Shown here in pieces: positions 54,502-63,687 of a stretch of 64,000 bases of DNA (positions are counted from its first letter, which is position 1; the number at the start of each line of letters is the position of its first letter). This DNA is from Hyphococcus luteus (GTDB taxonomy: Bacteria > Pseudomonadota > Alphaproteobacteria > Caulobacterales > Parvularculaceae), in the NCBI RefSeq assembly GCF_002943565.1, contig NZ_PJCH01000015.1:310001-374000 (forward strand), in the 5' to 3' direction. Both the position numbers and the translations under genes were made by a program. The notes beneath the pieces were generated by a model. That model saw only the letters and a program-made list of their open reading frames with translations. It searched no databases and had not been told where the DNA came from.

Positions 54502-56036
54502 GCACGATGTTCAATCGTTTCCGCCAGATGCGAATTAGCCGTCAGCTCTCCATCACTGCCGGAGCCAGCATCATTCTATTCTCGGTTACCCTGACGGCTA
54601 TAGCCTCTACCTTGATTTCACGTCAGCTCAGAGACAACGCAGTTACTGATGCGCGGCTGCAAACCGAGCAATTCGCTGAACGCACCATCTTCGCGTTTCT
54701 CGTAGAAGACCTGACAGTCGCAGAAGAGGCGATTGGGAGCATCACCGCATTCCCAAATATTGATGATGCGAGACTGATTAGAGCCGACGGCGAGACACTG
54801 GCAAGATACGATAATGGCCACGCTATAAATGACACCAACAGCCCGATCCGTCATCTCACAAATATAAGGGAGTCCTCTGAGTATTGGATAGTCGCCGCGC
54901 CGGTTCTGTCCTCTCCAGAACCCAACGATTTAGATAACGGATCGGTCAACGCGGAATATCTTGGTTCAGTTGTGCTGGCGTTCTCGAAATCGCCGGTGCG
55001 TGAAACTATTCGTACAATCTGGGTCATCAATGGTTTAGCGGGGTTAGCCGCCGCCGGCATATTCCTGGCACTATTATCCTTCCAGATGCGTGTGCTGACC
55101 GATCCATTGAGATCGCTAAGTTCAACGATGTCGAATGGCGGGCGTGACGCGCCGCGTAAGCGCGCCAGAATATTTGGATCCAAGGAGATTCAGGAAATCG
55201 CCGCGATCTATAACCAGCTTATGGATGAGATCGAGACATCCCAGGCTGCGCTAGAATCAGAAGTAGCGATCCGAACGCAGGAGCTAAAAACCGCCCGCGA
55301 TGCAGCGTTTGCCGCCAACCGGCAGAAGTCCGAAATTATGGCCGCGGTTACCCACGAAATGAAAACGCCTTTACAGGCGATAATCGGCTATACGCAATTG
55401 ACGCTAGAAGAGCTGGAATTCGCCGTCGAAGACGACGCCGCCCATCGCTCACGGGAACAACTTTCAAATATTCTCGGACGCGCGCATGAACTCCTAAACC
55501 GCATCACCCAGATGCTTGATCTGGCCCGCGCAGAAGCAGGAAAGTTCGACCTTAATCTGGTCGAAACCGACATCAGCGCACTGCTTCACGATGCCCAGAA
55601 GTCGATCCTGCCACTTGCTGCAGAGAGGAACAACAAGTTCACTGCTGAAATCGACTGTCCGGCGACAATTCTGATCGACCGCGACAAGTTTCAGCAGATC
55701 GCGCTTAACCTTATGACGAACGCCTGCAAGTTTACGCACAATGGCGAGATTTACCTCAGATGCAAAGGTCGCCCCAACCGGCTATTGTTAGAAGTCGAAG
55801 ACACGGGCGTCGGTATCGCTGAAAAGGATATTGATTCTGTCTTTGAACCTTTCCGCCAGGTCGATATGAGCGCCAGTCGCGCATTTGGCGGAACCGGGCT
55901 TGGCTTGGCTATCTCACGACAATTTGCAAAATTAATGGGTGGCGAGATTGATGTTCGCAGTGAGCTTGGTGCGGGGTCGGTATTTACAGCTAAAATTCCG
56001 CTACCAATTAAGATGGGCGCCTATGGCGCAAAATAA
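54498..56036 (+). CDS. Sensor histidine kinase
   Basis: 512 residues: membrane helix about 18-41, periplasmic sensor about 42-170, second helix about 172-195, HAMP region to about 250, HisKA with phospho-accepting His286 (AAVTHEMKTPLQAIIGY), and HATPase_c with N-box NLMTNACKFT, G1 DTGVGIAEKD and G2 GTGLGLAISR. No receiver is attached, so the two-receiver regulator at 59461 is the likely target. The 3' end overlaps the convergent P450 gene by 29 bases. Confidence 0.93.
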   Translation: MSTMFNRFRQMRISRQLSITAGASIILFSVTLTAIASTLISRQLRDNAVTDARLQTEQFAERTIFAFLVEDLTVAEEAIGSITAFPNIDDARLIRADGETLARYDNGHAINDTNSPIRHLTNIRESSEYWIVAAPVLSSPEPNDLDNGSVNAEYLGSVVLAFSKSPVRETIRTIWVINGLAGLAAAGIFLALLSFQMRVLTDPLRSLSSTMSNGGRDAPRKRARIFGSKEIQEIAAIYNQLMDEIETSQAALESEVAIRTQELKTARDAAFAANRQKSEIMAAVTHEMKTPLQAIIGYTQLTLEELEFAVEDDAAHRSREQLSNILGRAHELLNRITQMLDLARAEAGKFDLNLVETDISALLHDAQKSILPLAAERNNKFTAEIDCPATILIDRDKFQQIALNLMTNACKFTHNGEIYLRCKGRPNRLLLEVEDTGVGIAEKDIDSVFEPFRQVDMSASRAFGGTGLGLAISRQFAKLMGGEIDVRSELGAGSVFTAKIPLPIKMGAYGAK

Positions 56037-57402
56037 GTTGAATATCTCTGTCCGGCATAAGCGTCACGCCGACTTTATCGCCCACCGTTTGACCATCGAC
56101 CAGTCTAAACTCAAATTTCTGCGCGCATCTTGCAATGGTCATTATCACTTCCATAAGCGCCAAATGCATACCGATGCACTTTCGCGCGCCGCCACCAAAG
56201 GGAAAAAACGCAAATTGGTGCTGCGGACTTTTACTTCCCGACTCAAACCGATCCGGACAGAATTTATCCGGTTCCTCCCAATACTCCGTCTGCCTATGCG
56301 TCACCGCGGGTGAAAGTATAACTGTTGCATTCTTTCTCAGAGGGCATCCCTGAACCGGTTTCGTTTCGCTGGACGCGCGCCGTTCCAAAGCGTAGGCCGG
56401 CGGCTTCAATCTTAATGTCTCCATTACAAATGCATGCGTGAAAGGTAATCGCTCAGCCTCATCAAAATCCGGCAAGTGCGATTCCGAAAGTTGTGATGCC
56501 TCCGCAGCAATTCGGTCCGCAAAGTTCGGATGCGACGCAAGATAATAGAATGCCCATACTAACGCATTTGCAGTCGTTTCTAAGCCGGCAAAAAAGAATG
56601 CCGTCGCCTCATCGCGCACTTCCTTCTCGCATAATTGATCGCCATCTGACGACTTGAGCAAACGGAATTGATCGATGAGAGTTGAAGTAGCTTGGGCGGT
56701 GCTGCTTGTGATAGAATGGTCAACTATGTCGTTAAACTTTTTCAAGGCGTTCCTAAATTTTTTGCCTTGCGCAAGTTTTGAGTTCTGAAACGAGCCCCTT
56801 AGGACAAAACTTCGGCAGAAGACACCAAACAAAGCCTCATTGATACTGGTCACGGCTTCGCTAGCGGCCTGCGCGCGCTCCGACGACATATCTTCGCCAA
56901 ACATGATCGTTGTCATGATATCGAGAATAAGGTGGTTGGCCTCTGTCGATATATTAACGACCGAACCTTCTGCATCTCTGTGACTCCATCTTTCAACCAA
57001 CAAATCAACATTTGAGTTTATGATCGGACGCCATGCCTGAACTGATTTCTTCAAAAATAACGGCTGCAGCAGTTTGCGTTTTCGGCGCCATTCATCGCCA
57101 TTTTCTAGCGCTAACGAGTCACCAAACGCCGCCTTCATTGAGGATGTGAGAATCCCTTTCGTAAAGTCGGGCTCGCCCCTTGTCAGGACTTCTTTCACGC
57201 CGTCTGGCGAAGATACCAAATAAGCGTTTGAAGTCATTATTTTGAATTCAACTGGCCGATCATCTCGCTCGGCAAACCTTCTGAGCGATCCGATAAGATC
57301 ATTCGCCAAAGCAGGAAGCTGGCCTAGGAATGGCCAGCCCTTTATAAAATATGGCCTGTCTCTTTCTGATGACGACCTAGCATTTTCGCTGGTACGCTTC
57401 AC
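56008..57402 (-). CDS. Cytochrome P450
   Basis: 464 residues. The I-helix AGLETT is at 272-277, the K-helix ExxR is Glu328-Arg331 (METLRL), and the heme-ligand Cys409 is in PFGGGARKCIG. It is a soluble bacterial P450 with no membrane anchor, resembling the CYP102/CYP4-like fatty-acid or hydrocarbon oxidising branches by its AGxETT and FxxGxxxCxG features; the substrate is unknown. No redox partner is adjacent. It overlaps the TonB receptor stop by four bases, so it is made from the same transcript. Confidence 0.93.
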   Translation of the reverse strand: MKRTSENARSSSERDRPYFIKGWPFLGQLPALANDLIGSLRRFAERDDRPVEFKIMTSNAYLVSSPDGVKEVLTRGEPDFTKGILTSSMKAAFGDSLALENGDEWRRKRKLLQPLFLKKSVQAWRPIINSNVDLLVERWSHRDAEGSVVNISTEANHLILDIMTTIMFGEDMSSERAQAASEAVTSINEALFGVFCRSFVLRGSFQNSKLAQGKKFRNALKKFNDIVDHSITSSTAQATSTLIDQFRLLKSSDGDQLCEKEVRDEATAFFFAGLETTANALVWAFYYLASHPNFADRIAAEASQLSESHLPDFDEAERLPFTHAFVMETLRLKPPAYALERRASSETKPVQGCPLRKNATVILSPAVTHRQTEYWEEPDKFCPDRFESGSKSPQHQFAFFPFGGGARKCIGMHLALMEVIMTIARCAQKFEFRLVDGQTVGDKVGVTLMPDRDIQLILRHRRPS

Positions 57403-59480
57403 CTAGACACTCCAATTCGAGCAATAATCTTTCGACCTTCAAGGGGAATATCATCCGTTGGGAAAATCAGATTTGGACTGGGTTCGAGAGCGCGCTTGTC
57501 TAACAAATTCGTTGCAGCGACCCGCACAAAGAGACCTGTAATTTGCCGTGGTCTATATTCCAATGACAGATTGGCGAGCGCATATCCGTTTATTGGCGGA
57601 CGGATGTCGGATGCTGCACGAGAGCGATTTCCGACATACTTGACGCCAATCAATCCTGACCATTCAGGCGTCATCATCCAGCGTCCTTCAGCATATAACA
57701 GGTGTTGCGGGACGCCGCTAACCCGTTGGCCTGAATCGCGAAGCTCTGCGCTTTGGTAAGCGTAGCTCGTCCTCACACTCACATTATCACTGACCTCCAA
57801 ACGCCCATCGAGCTCAACTCCGGCCCCTCGCGTGCCGCCCGTGTTTTCAAATGTCGGTATCCCAGTCATCGGAGAGGGGACGACTTCAATTAAATCATTG
57901 GTCCAATAGGCATAACCTGTAATTGATGTTTCGAACGCTTCTGACCATCGCTTTTCCAGAACGATTTCCGCCGTATCTATCATTTCTGGCTCTAAGTCCT
58001 GATTGCCTCTTGCGACCTGTCCTGATCCTTCTGTCTCCTCCAAGAACGTAGGCGCTCGGAATGCGCTTCCGTAAAGCGCCTTGACGGTAAGTGTTGGCTT
58101 TGCGTTCCAAACCACTGATGCGCGTGGATTGATCGTCAAGCCGAAATTGGAGAAATGATCGAACCGGACGCCAAGCGTCACAGTCCAGTCCGGGGCCACT
58201 GACCATTCATCTTGCAAGAGTCCGAATACATTCGTTCGCGAATCGGCAAAGGCGTTCGGAAGGACGCCCAGTTCGTCCGTTGTAAGAAATCCGGGCGCAG
58301 GCAATAACACACCGCCGGGACCTTGAAGAAAGTTGCGGCGATCCACAATATTCGTGGCTTCTTGATATGTAACACCGAAACCTGCCTTTAGCTTGTGAGC
58401 ATTTCCTGGCGCATACAGAATTTCGGCGCGCCCGCGATATTCCGTGAGGTCGAAATCGATTTGGTTCAAAACGCCCTCCGGAAAAAAGCCGAATGCGCCC
58501 GGCGGGTTCGATTGAAATAATGCTTTGAAATCTTCTCTGAAGAAGCTCGCCGTCGCCATCATCTCCAAATTCTCGGTGAGGGCTGTTTCGAACGTTAGAT
58601 CAGAAGAAAATAGATGAAGATCTCTTTCGCCGACAGGATCGAGCGCAAATGCGACACCAGCTCCATTTTGGGCGTCTATGATGCCCTGATATGCGGCGCG
58701 CCAGGTGAAGCTGTCTCCAATGCGAAAATCGCTTCGCGCATTGATATCGGTTCTACCGAGCCTAATGCCGCCAGGCGCTAATGACGCGCTCGTGCTAAAC
58801 AGTTGGTCGAGGAAAGTCTGCACGTCGGCCTGCACAATTGGATCGTCGCCACTCGTCGTTTGCACTTCTAATGAAAGCGCCGCTTCAAAGCCATCTCGAA
58901 TTATTCCGCTTTGAATCCAGCCGCCATAGGTACTGAAACTTCCGCCCAATGCGCCGACCGAGAAAGGTCCGATTTCCTGAGCAGTCTTCGTAATAATATT
59001 TATCGTGCCGGCAAAAGCATCCGCGCCATATAGCGCTGAGCCTGGGCCCCGTACGATTTCAATGCGGGAGATATTTTGAACTGGTAAAGTCCAACCGAGC
59101 GGCCTGCCGCCCTGCACGGCGTCGCCAATGGGGGCGCCATTGATCATAACCAAAACGTGTGGATTTACTTCCGACGCTATGGATCGAATTACATATATGC
59201 TGTCATGCGCCCGGTTTTTTGATATATGCAAGCCGGTGACGGTAGCGAGCACTTCTTCGATTCTGGTCGCGCCGAGCGCTTCAATGTCCTTCGCTGTAAT
59301 TACTGTCGCAACGGCTGGCGCTTCGGAGATCGGCTGCTCGTAACCGACCGCCAAACTAAACATTTGATCCCCGCCAAGAGATTGGACCAAATCATTTTCC
59401 TGTGCGAACACCTGTCCAGGCAGAAAAGCCATGAACGCTGCCGAAATTGCTCTCTTTGAGTTATTTATCTTGTACGTCAT
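57399..59480 (-). CDS. TonB-dependent outer-membrane receptor
   Basis: 693 residues: signal peptide (ISAAFMAFLPGQVFA), plug domain about 50-165 (VITAKDIEALGATRIEEVL; IEIVRGPGSALYGADAFAGTINIIT) and a 22-strand barrel ending in IIARIGVSR. These receptors use TonB energy to import siderophores, vitamin B12, or other scarce molecules; ligand not predictable. No canonical TonB box is obvious after the signal peptide. It overlaps the regulator stop by 20 bases and the P450 start by four. Confidence 0.93.
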   Translation of the reverse strand: MTYKINNSKRAISAAFMAFLPGQVFAQENDLVQSLGGDQMFSLAVGYEQPISEAPAVATVITAKDIEALGATRIEEVLATVTGLHISKNRAHDSIYVIRSIASEVNPHVLVMINGAPIGDAVQGGRPLGWTLPVQNISRIEIVRGPGSALYGADAFAGTINIITKTAQEIGPFSVGALGGSFSTYGGWIQSGIIRDGFEAALSLEVQTTSGDDPIVQADVQTFLDQLFSTSASLAPGGIRLGRTDINARSDFRIGDSFTWRAAYQGIIDAQNGAGVAFALDPVGERDLHLFSSDLTFETALTENLEMMATASFFREDFKALFQSNPPGAFGFFPEGVLNQIDFDLTEYRGRAEILYAPGNAHKLKAGFGVTYQEATNIVDRRNFLQGPGGVLLPAPGFLTTDELGVLPNAFADSRTNVFGLLQDEWSVAPDWTVTLGVRFDHFSNFGLTINPRASVVWNAKPTLTVKALYGSAFRAPTFLEETEGSGQVARGNQDLEPEMIDTAEIVLEKRWSEAFETSITGYAYWTNDLIEVVPSPMTGIPTFENTGGTRGAGVELDGRLEVSDNVSVRTSYAYQSAELRDSGQRVSGVPQHLLYAEGRWMMTPEWSGLIGVKYVGNRSRAASDIRPPINGYALANLSLEYRPRQITGLFVRVAATNLLDKRALEPSPNLIFPTDDIPLEGRKIIARIGVSR

Positions 59481-60423
59481 TTAACACCTCCACCCATTCA
59501 TCGTCGGTTAAATCCTGCGGCGCGCCGGCAAGCATGGCGTCCAGCTGCATCGCGGCGCCGGACGTATTTCCCTGACGCAAGCTGATTGATGCGGCGGTCG
59601 CGCGATGTGCGTTCTCACGCGCGGCTGCGCGCATTTCATCGATTTCCCGGTCGGCGCGCGCCAGCGCCATTTCTTGAAACAGGCTTCGACAGAGCGCGCG
59701 AAGCACATTGATGTCGAATGGTTTCTCGACGAACTCATTGGCGCCGAGCAGCATCAGATTTGAATGGCGGCTTTGCGAAGCGTGCGCGGTGACAATGATG
59801 ACCGGCTGTTTGGGATTGACAACGAGAATTTCCTTGAGCACTTCCTCTCCGGGCAACGCCGGCAACATGAGATCAAGCAGGACGAGATCGTGGCGTTTTT
59901 CTTTCCATACAGAGAGACCGTCCGCGCCGTTGACGGCGATTTCGACCTTGTAGTCGGCATCAAGCGCGCGCCGTGCGGTTTCGGCGGCGTCCGGGTCGTC
60001 TTCAATGATCAAGACGCTGGACCGCCGCCGCTGATCGATCGCCGCCTGAACGATGCGAGGAATCGCATCGGGTTCGGCCAGCGAAGCCGTTGCAGCGTTC
60101 AGGCTTTTCGCGATGGCGTCGAACCCGGCGCTTGGTGCGCCTCGATGAAGAACCACAATCGGCAGAGCGGGAGCGCAGAAGCGCCCTGAGCGGATGATCT
60201 TGGCGAGACGCCAGCAGTCGCAATCCTCCAGCTGATCCTGAATAATTGCGCAATGGAATGGCCTGCGGCGCAGCCGGTCGATAAGTGCGCGCCCGGTCTC
60301 GCAATAAATCGTCTTGAATCGCTCCCCCCAAAACGCCGCGGAGGCAGGCGCGGCGAGCGGCCTTAAAATGTCGGAGGCGACAATAATCGCCTGCTTTGTA
60401 TCCTTTAATGGTGCAGGAACCAT
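59461..60423 (-). CDS. Response regulator with degenerate and intact receiver domains
   Basis: 320 residues from ATG 60423; upstream codons to 60483 are open but unlike the family. The N-terminal receiver-like region (about 10-125) lacks the paired acids (IIVASDILRP) and the Lys. The second receiver (about 135-250) is complete: IIEDDPDAAE, phosphoacceptor Asp184 in LVLLDLMLP, Thr in IIVTAHAS and Lys in FVEKPF. No DNA-binding domain follows; the tail is helical. It may act by phosphotransfer or protein contact. First gene of the regulator-receptor-P450 operon. Confidence 0.88.
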   Translation of the reverse strand: MVPAPLKDTKQAIIVASDILRPLAAPASAAFWGERFKTIYCETGRALIDRLRRRPFHCAIIQDQLEDCDCWRLAKIIRSGRFCAPALPIVVLHRGAPSAGFDAIAKSLNAATASLAEPDAIPRIVQAAIDQRRRSSVLIIEDDPDAAETARRALDADYKVEIAVNGADGLSVWKEKRHDLVLLDLMLPALPGEEVLKEILVVNPKQPVIIVTAHASQSRHSNLMLLGANEFVEKPFDINVLRALCRSLFQEMALARADREIDEMRAAARENAHRATAASISLRQGNTSGAAMQLDAMLAGAPQDLTDDEWVEVLNDVQDK

Positions 60424-60589
60424 GCTACCCCCTGCCCGAAACAAGACTGTGGAAATTTTTGTAAAGACAAGCGCTTTGATCAAGTATTCTGATGCAGAAC
60501 TTCAAATCGAGGCGCGCCGCTTTCCTGTTAAACTTGTGTTTTTTGCACTGGCGAATAGATGACATTTCTGTGATCGGCATGACTGTCTC

Positions 60590-62548
60590 CTAGCGGCCCA
60601 GCCCGCTGCGCGTTCGTCCGAAATTCCAGTTGACGCGCCCGCGCTCCATGACGCCCTCGATGAGCCGGCCCCTGCGCGCCTCCATGACCGGCCGCCACGG
60701 GACCAGCGTAAATTCCTTCGATTTTTCGAGCACCGCGAAACGTCCGGCGGAAAGATCGAGCCGCTCTGTGAAGCGGCCCTTGATGGTCTCTCCATCTTCG
60801 GTTGGAACAAATGTCTTGCCGAGTCTGTGCCCTAGCGTTTCAGCGTGCGCATTCATGGCGGCGGCGCCCCGCGCCGCGAGCTTGTCCTGATCGATGGAGA
60901 AGCCGTTTTCTTTTTCCTGCGCCAGACCTTGCGCAAGAAGCCAGTTGCGGCGCGTTGCAAGCGCCTTCTGAACTGCACTGCCAAACCCAAGCGCGCCGTG
61001 AGTGTCTTCGCCCTTCTCTATGGCGTCATCAAGAAAGGTCCGTGTGGGCGCCGTCGTCAGCGCATCAAGCCTGACCCATGACAATGTCCGCATTCGCGCC
61101 GACGCCTTCGCCGCTTCAAACTGCGCTGTACGTTCAAGAAAGTCGCCCGGAATGCGCCATGTCCCATCGGCCAGGCGCCCGCCGATGCCGGCCCGGCGCA
61201 ACGCTTCGAGGCGGCGCTTATGCGCAAGCCGGTATTCGGGGCTGGCGGAAGGATCGCAGCGCGCGTGCAAGGCGTCTGAATACATCCCGTCATGACGCGC
61301 GGCGATTTCAGCGATGGTGCGGTCGGATTTGCGCGGCGCCGCTGAAGCCAGCGAGGCTTCGACAATCGCGCCTTCCGGCGGCGCCGTTCCGGGGGCGCCG
61401 TCAAAGGTTACATGCCACTGATTTCCATCGGCGCCGTCGAGCGCCAGAAAGCGCTTGTCATGCGCGTCGTCTGCAGCGCCTTCGCCGACCACGCGTCCGA
61501 CTAGGCGGGGCGGCGATCCCGCAGCTCCGAGCTCGCGCAATTTCGCGGGCTCGAATTGCAGCCCCATGGCCGCGCCCATAGAGCGGATGATGTCGCCGCG
61601 ACGGCCCGCTTCCCGCAGCGTTTCTTCGAGGCCCGGCGCGAGCCGCCAGCCATCCTTTTCGCGCGCAGCGAGGCGCATCTTTTCGAGGGTTCGGAGCCGC
61701 GCCAAAAGCAGCTTCGTTTGAAAGCGCTCATAAGCTGTCCGCCCATGCGACGGGGCGACCACGCCGTCTATGGCCGCTGCACAAAGTTTGCGGTCGAGCG
61801 ACGTGAAGCGCTCCTTGTCGATTTCCGCGTGGCGACTGCGGGCGATGGCGAGATCGCGTCGCGGCCCCAATTCGAGCGTCGCAATTTCCTCGGCGCGCTT
61901 ACGAAAACCGTGGGTGATATAATCCCGCGCGATGACGAGATCGCGGCCCTGATCGTCGCGCCCGCGCAGCACGATATGCACATGCGGGTGGTCGGTGTCG
62001 TGATGGTTGACCGCAACCCAGTCGAGGCGCGTGCCAAGATCGCGCTCCGCCGCCGCCATGACGGCGCGCGTGTAGCCGTTGAGATCGTCGAGTTCGCCAC
62101 CGTCTTCCGGCGACAGGATGATCCGGAATTGATGGCGGTCGCCGCGCCCTTCCTCCAGAAACGCCTTGCCGTCCGCTGCGTCGCGATCCGGACCGTAGAG
62201 CTTGCCGGGCGCGCCATCTTTCTCGGCGCCGTCGCGCTGGATATAGCGCAAATGCGCGCGCGCCTTACCGAGGCCGTTGGCGCCGAGGCGGACCGAACGG
62301 ATCTTCACGGCGGCGCGCCGCATGTGATGGCGAGCAAACGCCCGCCCGTTCGCAATGAACGCCGCGCCGAGCCCGGCGCCGCGGCCGATCTGGGCGCCCA
62401 CAAAACGTCTCGAACCGCGCCGTGCGAAGACGCCGGGCCGCGCCTTTTCCATGCTTGCGTAAAGACGCGCCAGATAGCGCTTGGAGGCCTTGCCGCCCTG
62501 GGCGCGAATGCGCCCCAAGCGTGGTTGGAAATCGCTGTCAGCGCGCAT
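60590..62548 (-). CDS. Relaxase (TraI/RlxS family, DUF3363)
   Basis: About 652 residues from ATG 62548 (MRADSDFQPRLGRIRAQGGKASK), the usual N-terminus of this relaxase branch; 27 open codons upstream are not family-like. The metal-binding HxH is visible in HHDTDHPHVHIVLRG, preceded by the conserved HQFRIILSPEDG. DUF3363 makes up the C-terminal two thirds. It nicks oriT and pilots the transferred strand; the nucleophile Tyr cannot be assigned with certainty. Follows traF by 140 bases. Confidence 0.9.
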   Translation of the reverse strand: MRADSDFQPRLGRIRAQGGKASKRYLARLYASMEKARPGVFARRGSRRFVGAQIGRGAGLGAAFIANGRAFARHHMRRAAVKIRSVRLGANGLGKARAHLRYIQRDGAEKDGAPGKLYGPDRDAADGKAFLEEGRGDRHQFRIILSPEDGGELDDLNGYTRAVMAAAERDLGTRLDWVAVNHHDTDHPHVHIVLRGRDDQGRDLVIARDYITHGFRKRAEEIATLELGPRRDLAIARSRHAEIDKERFTSLDRKLCAAAIDGVVAPSHGRTAYERFQTKLLLARLRTLEKMRLAAREKDGWRLAPGLEETLREAGRRGDIIRSMGAAMGLQFEPAKLRELGAAGSPPRLVGRVVGEGAADDAHDKRFLALDGADGNQWHVTFDGAPGTAPPEGAIVEASLASAAPRKSDRTIAEIAARHDGMYSDALHARCDPSASPEYRLAHKRRLEALRRAGIGGRLADGTWRIPGDFLERTAQFEAAKASARMRTLSWVRLDALTTAPTRTFLDDAIEKGEDTHGALGFGSAVQKALATRRNWLLAQGLAQEKENGFSIDQDKLAARGAAAMNAHAETLGHRLGKTFVPTEDGETIKGRFTERLDLSAGRFAVLEKSKEFTLVPWRPVMEARRGRLIEGVMERGRVNWNFGRTRSGLGR

Positions 62549-62688
62549 ACCGCATCCGCCGCATTTTGGCGCCGCCGCTGTCAAGGCGGCGCCACCTAAA
62601 AAGATGTGCAGACAAGGGCTTAGCCGCATAGCGGCGTCGCCCGTTTAATCTTGCCCTTCCCGCCTTATTCCGTACCCGTCTCATTTCT

Positions 62689-63222
62689 TCATTCCATTTC
62701 CTGAAATTGGTTCCGCTCGCCGCGCGTCCAGACAGGACGCGCGACGCCGATCACGAAAGCGGTTTTGGTCGCTCCGAAATACCGTCCATCCAGGGACTGA
62801 GCGTGATCGTTGAGAAGAAAGATTTCATCGGCTTCGAGGGTCTTGCAGCCGCTCCAGACCGGCAGTGTGCGGCCTTCGGAATCGCGAAGCAGCGCATGGG
62901 CGACAACAGCGCCGTCAATTGAAATAGTGTCTTCGTTACGGCAAATACGGGCGCCGGAACGCGCCGCAACACGCTTCAAAAGCGGCGTCGCCGGCGGCAG
63001 ATAACCGCGTTCGTCGATCAGCGCCTGAATGCGTGGCGTCGGCGCTACGATGACAAAATCGCCGCGCTCAAGCCTCTCTTGCAATACCGAATAAAGCCCA
63101 ATGGGCGCGCTGGCGCTGGCGTTCCAGACGAGGCGCGGCGCAAATTCGGCGGCGCTTGCAACGCCGAGCGCAGCAACCGCCACGGCGCCAATAATGAGAG
63201 GTTTCTTGCGGCCCCTCTTCAT
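62689..63222 (-). CDS. traF: S26 family signal peptidase TraF
   Basis: 177 residues from ATG 63222. N-terminal membrane helix (KPLIIGAVAVAALGVASAA), the catalytic Ser in NASASAPIGLYSV and the general-base Lys region LLKRVAARSGARI, plus NDHAQSLDGRYFG. TraF peptidases mature the conjugative pilin (here TrbC), often cyclising it. Overlaps the upstream helix-turn-helix gene by four bases. Confidence 0.92.
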   Translation of the reverse strand: MKRGRKKPLIIGAVAVAALGVASAAEFAPRLVWNASASAPIGLYSVLQERLERGDFVIVAPTPRIQALIDERGYLPPATPLLKRVAARSGARICRNEDTISIDGAVVAHALLRDSEGRTLPVWSGCKTLEADEIFLLNDHAQSLDGRYFGATKTAFVIGVARPVWTRGERNQFQEME

Positions 63223-63470
63223 GATTGCCCAGCCGCTCTGTCGCGATCCGGCGACCCGGCGCCGCCGGTCGACGTATATTTGCGTCCCTGCGACCAGCCG
63301 TCGAGATCGGCGCGATGATAGAGAATGCGGTTGCCATGTTTGCGATAGACAGGCCCGCCGCCGTAAATCCGGTAATATTCGAGCGTGCGTTCGCTTAATC
63401 TCAAATATTGCGCCGCTTCCGCTGCATAGAGAAACGGGCTTTCGGGGCTCTTTTGCGTCCCGGTCATCAT
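63219..63470 (-). CDS. Small helix-turn-helix protein, RdfS/excisionase-like
   Basis: 83 residues from ATG 63470. FLYAAEAAQYLRLSERTLEYYRIYGGGPVYRKHGNRILYHRADLD split over a winged helix-turn-helix (MerR/AlpA type). In ICEMlSym-type elements the directionality factor rdfS precedes traF and the relaxase gene; the same order is seen here. It would bind attachment-site DNA to drive excision. Pairing with a serine recombinase is unusual. Confidence 0.8.
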   Translation of the reverse strand: MMTGTQKSPESPFLYAAEAAQYLRLSERTLEYYRIYGGGPVYRKHGNRILYHRADLDGWSQGRKYTSTGGAGSPDRDRAAGQS

Positions 63471-63630
63471 CCATCGCCTTTCCGCGAAGCGTCTTGCTCG
63501 CCGCTTTACGGGAGGTCGTGCAACCAATCCCACGAAGGTCACAATGAACGGGCGAAGACCAAGCGCCCAGAGTCGAATTTACGATGACGCAAAATCGACT
63601 CGGATGACGCAGAAATGATTCCGGATAATG

Positions 63631-63663
63631 AAAACCCCCGCGCGGAAGTTCCGCGCGGGGGGG
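63631..63663 (-). terminator. Rho-independent terminator after DUF736 copy 2
   Basis: Eleven-base G/C stem (63635-63645 with 63651-63661), extended by two A-T pairs, loop near AAGTT. On the minus strand it is followed by TTTT, 25 bases after the DUF736 stop, separating it from the rdfS-like gene. Confidence 0.9.
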
Positions 63664-63687
63664 CGTTAATGCAATGGAACCCTCGCG

